NCBI GenBank assembly: GCA_012800145.1
Contig: JAAZJW010000004.1
Coordinates: 1-6,284 of the forward strand
Source: Clostridiales bacterium
GTDB lineage: Bacteria; Bacillota; Clostridia; Peptostreptococcales; Natronincolaceae
Reading direction: 5' to 3'
DNA: 6,284 nucleotides
The notes under the pieces: generated by a model
Told to the model about the DNA's origin: nothing
Database searches by the model: none
What the model saw: only the letters and a program-made list of their open reading frames with translations
Position numbers and translations under genes: made by a program
Part shown: positions 1 through 4,776 of the stretch, one piece after another
How positions within the stretch are numbered: the first letter of the stretch is position 1
How the letters are laid out: each line of letters starts with the position of its first letter

Positions 1-324
1 CATAAGCCCAGCAGTTTAAAGGAATATATAGATTCCTCAAAGATTGTAATCACCGCGGGGGGCAGTACCGTATACGAAGTGATTTCACAAAGGAGTATAC
101 CCGTTATATTTAGTATAGTCGATAACCAGGATTTGATGTGTGGGGCTCTGCAGGAAATGGGTGTGGAATATCTGGGGAAATACCCAAACATTGATTATTC
201 AAAATTAAGGGGATTGTTAGAAAAATTAGAACAAGATGGCACGTTTGATGAAAAGATATTTGACATAACAAATAATGAGGGTGCAAAAATAGTTGCAAAT
301 ACAATAATTGAGCAGATTTTATAA
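1..324 (+). CDS. C-terminal part of a PseG-like UDP-sugar hydrolase (5' end outside window)
   Basis: The frame is open from base 1 and ends with TAA at 322-324, giving the last 107 residues of a longer protein. Residues 18-27 read TAGGSTVYEV, and D41-N42-Q43 follows a hydrophobic strand. This AGGST...DNQ layout is typical of the UDP-binding C-terminal half of PseG-type enzymes (UDP-2,4-diacetamido-2,4,6-trideoxy-beta-L-altropyranose hydrolase) and related MurG-like GT-B folds. The tail (NNEGAKIVANTI) also fits the PseG end, where a GA-V helix is usual. In the family, PseG releases UDP from the nucleotide sugar during pseudaminic acid synthesis, which supplies flagellin or surface-glycan decoration in the cytoplasm. 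The substrate cannot be fixed from this fragment. A GTG at 79 is in frame but lies inside the conserved fold, so it is not a start. I see no functional link to the restriction genes downstream; the gene probably marks the edge of the host locus. Confidence 0.65.
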   Translation, partial: HKPSSLKEYIDSSKIVITAGGSTVYEVISQRSIPVIFSIVDNQDLMCGALQEMGVEYLGKYPNIDYSKLRGLLEKLEQDGTFDEKIFDITNNEGAKIVANTIIEQIL

Positions 325-646
325 TTTGCTAAGGTGCTGTGTATGGGTACGGGATTATCAATAAAATAATCAAAATATTTTACATTATCCCCAAGTTTGC
401 ATGAATTATGTTGCAGTTAACTGGGATTGCTTTTAACGATCAGTCACTTCATCATGAAAGGAAATGATACCTATGGTTACCCAAACAGGAATTTTTAATC
501 TTTGTTTAAAATCATCGGTGCCAGGCACAAAGTTATCATCAAAAGATCCCATAATTATGACCTATGGGGGAACGCATAAAAATTATAGATTTATTTCGTG
601 GTCAAAGCATATATCATACTTTATATGATTAGGAGGAAAGGAGTAC
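325..646. other. Intergenic region between PseG-like gene and RES gene, no convincing gene
   Basis: About 320 bases contain no supported gene. The best open stretch is a 51-codon frame from ATG 473 to TGA 626-628. It is preceded only by a weak GAAAGGA placed too far upstream, and it shows no motif I recognise. Visible small structures are an imperfect 8-base hairpin (351-358 with 384-391, one mismatch, no T-run), the GTGCC-A-GGCAC palindrome at 518-528, and a 6-base inverted repeat (ATCATA 613-618, TATGAT 624-629) just before the RES ribosome site. No clear sigma-A promoter for the RES gene is readable; TATAGA at 584-589 is a possible -10 without a good -35. No U-tailed terminator for the PseG-like gene was found. 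Confidence 0.6.
518..528. repeat. GTGCC-A-GGCAC palindrome
   Basis: A GC-rich perfect 5+5 base inverted repeat around a central A stands out in AT-rich intergenic sequence. This core resembles a motif I associate with dispersed intergenic repeats in many bacteria, but that association is from memory and unchecked. Only one copy is visible here, so repeat status cannot be shown from the window. Confidence 0.3.
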
Positions 647-649
647 TTG

Positions 650-1342
650 ATGGATAGTAATTGTTCTGAAATACCATGTGGGTTATATGTAACAAATAAT
701 ACACATACAAAAGAAAAATGGGATGAATTAATGGATTATTTAAAAACAAACAGATTCTTCTTTAATGAGGAACTAGATATATTTCAGCATTTTATATCTG
801 GATTACCAACTGTTGAAATTATTGAGGGAACTATTTTTTATAGAGCAAGAAAAGGTAAATATTATAACATTAGAGACCTAAAACCGCCAGATGCATGCAA
901 GTGTAATCATGGCAGACTAAATCCTAAGGGAATTCAATATTTGTATCTAGCAAATTCGGAATTTACCGCAATTTCGGAAGTTAGACCCTGGATAGGGTCG
1001 GAAATTACGGTTGCAAAATTTGTTCCTGTTAAGAAATTGAAGGTTTTGGATTTTACATATAATAGTGAAGATATCTACCCTAATAATTATAGAAAGGTTA
1101 TTGATAATAATTTTTCCAGGCCAATGACTTTGGAGGATTCCCATATAGGTTATTTACCAACCCAAGCAATAGCAGAATATATTAGGATTAATGGTTATGA
1201 TGGGGTAAAATATAGCAGTTCTATATCTGAAGGAGGGTATAATGTTGCTATTTTTGATTCTAGTGATATGAAGGGGTTAGAAATTAGTGGAATTGTAACA
1301 GTAACAAATGTTAAGTATTCATACGTTCATATTAATAATTAG
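650..1342 (+). CDS. RES-domain protein (NAD+ phosphorylase/glycohydrolase toxin family)
   Basis: This is a 230-residue protein. The RES signature is present in order: FYRARKG with R65; a GR-NP-GI-YLYLA segment from residue 88; AISEVRP with E110 and R112; and GYDGVKYSSS with a serine cluster at 189-191 followed by a hydrophobic strand (NVAIF). R, E and S are the residues the family is named for and form its active site. Characterised RES toxins such as MbcT degrade cellular NAD+, and one (ParT) modifies Prs by ADP-ribosylation. The first 60 residues are a charged, aromatic N-terminal extension I cannot assign. ATG 650 is preferred over TTG 647 because AAAGGAG (637-643) then sits 6 bases away; AGGAGG at 631-636 lies just before it. 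RES toxins usually follow an Xre/DUF2384 antitoxin gene; none is seen upstream. The next gene starts 66 bases downstream, so they are probably co-transcribed. The family is clear; the role (toxin, defence effector or orphan) is inference. Confidence 0.85.
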   Translation: MDSNCSEIPCGLYVTNNTHTKEKWDELMDYLKTNRFFFNEELDIFQHFISGLPTVEIIEGTIFYRARKGKYYNIRDLKPPDACKCNHGRLNPKGIQYLYLANSEFTAISEVRPWIGSEITVAKFVPVKKLKVLDFTYNSEDIYPNNYRKVIDNNFSRPMTLEDSHIGYLPTQAIAEYIRINGYDGVKYSSSISEGGYNVAIFDSSDMKGLEISGIVTVTNVKYSYVHINN

Positions 1343-1395
1343 ATGGGTACAAAAAGAATAAAATATTGTTGGTGGTTAGAAAGGATTTTTGTTGA

Positions 1396-1403
1396 GGGGG
1401 GGG
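1396..1403 (+). promoter_or_regulatory. G8 run serving as ribosome binding site for the AlwI-like gene
   Basis: GAGGGGGGGG ends 5 bases before ATG 1409, a workable Shine-Dalgarno distance, and this is why 1409 is chosen over the ATG at 1343. Eight consecutive G in this AT-rich region is striking and is the kind of tract that can slip during replication. Confidence 0.55.
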
Positions 1404-1408
1404 ACAAA

Positions 1409-2251
1409 ATGCAAATATGGAGCATTGGAACTGCTTTAAGAAATCCCAAAAGGATACCGGGGTTTTTAAACATACTAAACAATTTTTCAAATAGTATTTG
1501 GGACACTCAAACCCAACTGGATTATTATATTGAGTTAATACGCCAAGGTGAGGTGACAGGTGCCAATTTTAATGCTCATCAACTAAATGTTTCTCAAGAT
1601 ACAGCGAGGAATTTAATGTATGATAGGTACAAGGATGCGCCTATCAGAGGAAGAGTATTAGGTAGCTTGTTTGACAAATTAGGGTTTATAGATTTAAGCC
1701 AAGGCAGGCTTGTTTTGACTACTAGGGGAAATGGAATAATAAATGGAACAGTATTGCTTAGTGATGCGCTAATCAATGGTCTTATGGAATGGCAGTATAT
1801 TAATTCACAATCCCAATGGTGCAACAGTGTTAATGGATTACCTATTTCTCAGGATTTTAGTCCTTTTGTTGCCACGTTATATTTGATTGGCAGGGTTAAT
1901 TATGTTAGTAGGAACAATACCGGTATTACATATAAAGAATTTAACTATTTTGCCAAAACCCTAGATAATTATGGTTTGGTAGATATTTTTGCGCATTATA
2001 TTATTAATTCACGCATTAATCAGAATTATGCAGCAGGTTTCATTCGATATGTGGATGATAATTTTATTAACATTCGGAATGCTACTGATTATATTGATAA
2101 TGATATAAAATATTTTTGTGAATCTACATTGATACAATCTGGTTATATCGGGAATGGCCCAAATTGCAATTTTGCAAATTTAAATTACAACAATATAAAT
2201 CAAATAAGAAACATAGTAAATAATTGTATGCCTGGTGCCTTGCCAATTTAG
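1409..2251 (+). CDS. AlwI/BspD6I-type DNA-recognition domain protein lacking a nuclease domain
   Basis: This is a 280-residue protein. It opens with WSIGTALRNPKRIPGFL (W4 to L20), matching the start of AlwI-family type IIS endonucleases, where a W...R-P/NP-E/K-R/K-I motif begins the recognition domain. Further matching blocks are RGRVLGSLFDKLGFIDL (from R80), LTTRGN (about 103-108), LMEWQY (about 125-130) and TYKEFNYFAKTLDN (from T174). All fit, in order, the N-terminal domain of Nt.BspD6I/N.BstNBI as I remember it. The protein stops near the end of that domain: the family's helical linker and PD-(D/E)xK catalytic domain are absent, whereas full members have roughly 600 residues. A frame-extending ATG at 1343, touching the RES stop codon, would add 22 residues, but it has no ribosome site. 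No leftover nuclease coding is seen in the three forward frames after the stop. It could be a specificity subunit, a regulator or partner of the downstream endonuclease, or a truncated relic. Confidence 0.7.
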   Translation: MQIWSIGTALRNPKRIPGFLNILNNFSNSIWDTQTQLDYYIELIRQGEVTGANFNAHQLNVSQDTARNLMYDRYKDAPIRGRVLGSLFDKLGFIDLSQGRLVLTTRGNGIINGTVLLSDALINGLMEWQYINSQSQWCNSVNGLPISQDFSPFVATLYLIGRVNYVSRNNTGITYKEFNYFAKTLDNYGLVDIFAHYIINSRINQNYAAGFIRYVDDNFINIRNATDYIDNDIKYFCESTLIQSGYIGNGPNCNFANLNYNNINQIRNIVNNCMPGALPI

Positions 2252-2290
2252 ATTAAATGATTTGAACCTGGGGTTGCTTTGATTATTTTT

Positions 2291-2309
2291 TATGGTTTTA
2301 AAAACCATA
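2291..2309. repeat. Perfect 19-base AT-rich palindrome (TATGGTTTT-A-AAAACCATA)
   Basis: Nine-base arms flank a single central A, 40 bases after the stop of the AlwI-like gene. It has no T-run after it, so it is a poor terminator. A dyad of this kind could be an operator or a weak RNA hairpin at the 3' end of the transcript. A second, weaker pair (TATTCCT 2337-2343 with AGGAATA 2362-2368) lies just downstream. Confidence 0.5.
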
Positions 2310-2382
2310 TTAAATAGGATAATTAAAAACATAAAATATTCCTGTAATTTTGAAGGTCAAAAGGAATAACAAAAAAACATAG

Positions 2383-2437
2383 TCCGGCGGTTAAATCAAG
2401 TCTAAAAATTTGATTTGATCGCCGGATTTGTTGTGTC
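2383..2437 (+). terminator. Strong hairpin terminator separating the two gene groups, possibly bidirectional
   Basis: The arm 2383-2399 (TCCGGCGGTTAAATCAA) pairs with 2410-2426 (TTGATTTGATCGCCGGA) over 17 base pairs, including two G-U pairs, with a 10-base loop. TTTGTTGTGT follows on the + strand. On the minus strand the same stem is followed, after five bases, by seven T (complement of A 2371-2377), so it may stop transcription in both directions. It lies after the RES/AlwI-like unit and before the methyltransferase promoter, arguing for two separate transcription units. Confidence 0.8.
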
Positions 2438-2508
2438 AATTATCAAAGACTTGGTTTTCACACATTAACTAATTTTGATATCCATGAAGCAATTAGCATC
2501 CGAAAAGT

Positions 2509-2542
2509 CCTAAAATATGGGACAAATAATACCTAAAATATG
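2509..2542 (+). repeat. Exact 11-bp direct repeat CCTAAAATATG overlapping the methyltransferase promoter
   Basis: CCTAAAATATG occurs at 2509-2519 and again at 2532-2542. The repeat period is 23 bases, about two helical turns, so both copies face the same side of the DNA. The first copy touches the -35 region and the second runs into the extended -10. Such placement is typical of operator half-sites. The first gene after it begins with a helix-turn-helix, making autoregulation a reasonable inference. Confidence 0.6.
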
Positions 2543-2549
2543 ATATAAT
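2519..2549 (+). promoter_or_regulatory. Extended -10 promoter of the methyltransferase-endonuclease unit
   Basis: A perfect TATAAT at 2544-2549 is preceded by TGA (2541-2543), an extended -10. The -35 candidate GGGACA (2519-2524) matches TTGACA at 4 of 6 positions with a 19-base spacer. This is weak but tolerable with an extended -10. Transcription would begin near 2556. That is only a few bases before ATG 2562, so it supports the GTG at 2589 as the true start. Confidence 0.7.
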
Positions 2550-2574
2550 GTATACAAAACAATGGGTTTGTGGC

Positions 2575-2581
2575 AAGGAGG
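2575..2581 (+). promoter_or_regulatory. Ribosome binding site AAGGAGG deciding the GTG start
   Basis: A consensus AAGGAGG lies 7 bases before GTG 2589 and inside the longer frame that would start at ATG 2562. It therefore points to 2589 as the start. Confidence 0.8.
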
Positions 2582-2588
2582 AAATACA

Positions 2589-4760
2589 GTGGACAATTTA
2601 AATGTGACAGAAATTGCTGATGAATTATCTATTTCCAGATCCTATTTATACAAAATAATAAAAGACAGAAATATAGAGATTGAGAAAACCAAGGTGGGTA
2701 GATACATATGGAATACCAGGGTTGTTAATGAAATCAGAGAGGCACTTGGCATTTATAAACATAGGAACATGGAAAAAGCAGAAGACATAGAACAAAAATA
2801 TCTTAATGATCTGATAAATAAATATCAATTAAAAATGCTTTCAATAAACAACAGAAGGTATTTAGGAAATAAATATTCATTGAGAGCATTTATAAGAGAT
2901 ACTGTGGATAATAATTGCAACAACATAAATATTGTGGTTGACATATTTAGTGGAACCGGAGCAGTTGCTGATATCTTTAAAGATAAAATGATAATTACAA
3001 ATGATTTGCTATACAGCAATTATATAAGTAATTATGCATGGTTTGCACCTGTCGGCTATTCAAAGCGCAAAATTATAGATTATATAATTGAATTTAACAG
3101 AATAAGAACCTCAGAAAATAATTACATGAGAACAAATTTTGCAGACACTTTTTTCTCTGCAGATGACTGTAGTAAAATTGGTTATATAAGGGAAAGTATT
3201 GGAATAGAACGTATAAAAAATAAAATCAATTTTAAGGAATTTGCAATATTAGTTACGTCTCTTTTGTACGGAATGGACAGGATTGCTAATACCGTAGGAC
3301 ATTATGATGCCTACAGAAAAAATGCTAAATTCGATAAAGAACTTGTTATACCTTTATTGTTGCCCGATGATAAATTAAATGAAAACAATAAATGTTACAA
3401 TAGGGATGCAAATGTTTTAATAGAAGAAATAGAATGTGATTTATTATATTTAGACCCGCCTTACAATTCTAGGCAATATAGCGATGTGTATCATTTATTG
3501 GAGAATGTTGCAAGTTGGGAGAAGCCACCTGTGTTTGGTATAGCGAGAAAAATGGATAGGCAACATATTAAAAGTGATTATTGTACAATGAATGCTACTG
3601 GGGCATTCGAAGATTTAATAAAAAAATCAAAAGCCAGATATATTTTGTTATCTTATAACAATATGGGTGATAAGGGGGACGAAAGGTCCAATGCAAAAAT
3701 CGGCGATGATGAGATATTGCGAATTCTTAATGATAAAGGAAAAGTAACTATATTTGAAAAACAATATAAAAGTTATTCTGCGGGGAAATCCGATATAATT
3801 GGCAACACTGAAAGGCTTTTTTTATGTGAAACATATGATGGAATAAAAAGAAAAATAAACATAGCTTGTCCATTTAATTACACCGGGGGCAAATATAAAC
3901 TATTACCTCAAATCAAACCGTTATTGCCCAGTGCCGGTTGTTTTTTAGATTTGTTTGCCGGCGGCTGCAATGTCGGAATTAATTCGGATGCTACAAAAAT
4001 TATATTTAATGATATAAATGATAAAATTATCGGTTTATTAAATTATTTTAAAAATACTGATACAAAATTAGTTTTAGAAAAAATCGATAAGATTGTTAAA
4101 AGCTATGGATTATCAAGGACGGATATCTACGGGTATGAATATTATCGGTGTAATAGCAGTCGAGGATTAGCCGGCTATAATAAAGATAAATTCCTAAGGC
4201 TAAGAAAGGACTATAACAATAAATTAAAAAAAGGAATTAATGACTGGATAATGCTATATGTACTTATTGTATTTTCTTTTAACAATCAAATACGCTTTAA
4301 CCTGAGGGGGGAATTTAATTTGCCGGTGGGAAAACGTGATTTTAATTCCAGTATGAGAAATAAACTTACCTTGTTTTGTGATGCCCTGAAAATGCGGAAT
4401 ATACGTTTTCAGGTTAAGGATTTTAGAAAAGTAGATTTGAGTATTCTTCCCTCGGACACGTTTATTTATTGTGATCCACCGTATTTAATTGCCACTGCAA
4501 CATACAACGAATCAGGATTATGGACAGAAAAGGATGAAAAGGATTTACTAGGTTTTCTAGATAAGGCCAGTCAGGAGGGATTTAAATTTGCATTATCCAA
4601 TGTTTTATCATCAAAGAATATGGAAGATAATATTTTGAAATCATGGGTGCTAGAAAACAATTACAACATAAACAGATTGTCAAAAAGTTATTCTAACAGC
4701 AATTATCAAAGGAAAAACAGGGATTCATATTCAGACGAGGTCCTTATTACGAATTACTAG
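2589..4760 (+). CDS. Type IIS double N6-adenine DNA methyltransferase with N-terminal helix-turn-helix (M.FokI-like)
   Basis: This is a 723-residue three-part fusion. Residues about 5-30 (NVTEIADELSIS-RSYLYKII) form a MerR/excisionase-like helix-turn-helix. Methyltransferase domain 1 has motif X RRYLGNK (89-95), SAM-binding motif I VVDIFSGTG (116-124), NTVGHYDAY from 234, and catalytic DPPY at 289-292 followed by NSRQYSDVYHLLEN. Domain 2 has motif X FNYTGGK (429-435), motif I DLFAGG from D454, and DPPY at 629-632. The X-I-IV order and DPPY place both in the D12 (alpha, Dam-like) class that transfers a methyl group from SAM to adenine N6. Two unlike domains in one chain are known from M.FokI and relatives: each methylates one strand of an asymmetric site. 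Both catalytic motifs look intact, so the protein should be active. The target sequence cannot be read. The start is GTG 2589, nine codons inside the longest frame, set by AAGGAGG and the promoter position. The endonuclease gene starts 13 bases after its stop. The HTH may repress its own promoter, which carries an 11-bp direct repeat. Confidence 0.92.
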   Translation: MDNLNVTEIADELSISRSYLYKIIKDRNIEIEKTKVGRYIWNTRVVNEIREALGIYKHRNMEKAEDIEQKYLNDLINKYQLKMLSINNRRYLGNKYSLRAFIRDTVDNNCNNINIVVDIFSGTGAVADIFKDKMIITNDLLYSNYISNYAWFAPVGYSKRKIIDYIIEFNRIRTSENNYMRTNFADTFFSADDCSKIGYIRESIGIERIKNKINFKEFAILVTSLLYGMDRIANTVGHYDAYRKNAKFDKELVIPLLLPDDKLNENNKCYNRDANVLIEEIECDLLYLDPPYNSRQYSDVYHLLENVASWEKPPVFGIARKMDRQHIKSDYCTMNATGAFEDLIKKSKARYILLSYNNMGDKGDERSNAKIGDDEILRILNDKGKVTIFEKQYKSYSAGKSDIIGNTERLFLCETYDGIKRKINIACPFNYTGGKYKLLPQIKPLLPSAGCFLDLFAGGCNVGINSDATKIIFNDINDKIIGLLNYFKNTDTKLVLEKIDKIVKSYGLSRTDIYGYEYYRCNSSRGLAGYNKDKFLRLRKDYNNKLKKGINDWIMLYVLIVFSFNNQIRFNLRGEFNLPVGKRDFNSSMRNKLTLFCDALKMRNIRFQVKDFRKVDLSILPSDTFIYCDPPYLIATATYNESGLWTEKDEKDLLGFLDKASQEGFKFALSNVLSSKNMEDNILKSWVLENNYNINRLSKSYSNSNYQRKNRDSYSDEVLITNY

Positions 4761-4776
4761 GGGGATGATTTAATTG
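4759..4776 (+). promoter_or_regulatory. AGGGGG ribosome site and two-codon ATG-ATT-TAA frame before the TTG start
   Basis: AGGGGG (4759-4764, sharing the TAG stop of the methyltransferase) lies 9 bases before TTG 4774. Between them is ATG-ATT-TAA (4765-4773), in the same frame and ending exactly where TTG begins. The ATG directly touches the G-run, too close for efficient initiation, so TTG is the better start. The arrangement predicts weak, coupled translation of the endonuclease. Confidence 0.6.

Noticed and set aside
473..628. 51-codon + strand ORF just before the RES gene, considered as a RES antitoxin
   Set aside because: Ribosome site is weak and poorly spaced, the length is far below known Xre/DUF2384 antitoxins, no helix-turn-helix is visible, and it runs across the GC-rich palindrome. 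An open frame of this size is expected by chance.
613..629. ATCATA/TATGAT inverted repeat as an operator, and TATGAT as a -10 for RES
   Set aside because: Six-base AT arms are common by chance here, and a -10 at 624-629 would put transcription start at or after the ribosome site.
1343..1408. Upstream ATG touching the RES stop codon as the start of the AlwI-like gene
   Set aside because: There is no Shine-Dalgarno before it, the added 22 residues lack family similarity, and the WSIGT...RNPKR opening motif begins right after ATG 1409, which has a purine-rich site.
2562..2588. ATG 2562 as the methyltransferase start
   Set aside because: It lies a few bases after the predicted transcription start and would place the AAGGAGG site inside the coding region; GTG 2589 has that site 7 bases upstream.
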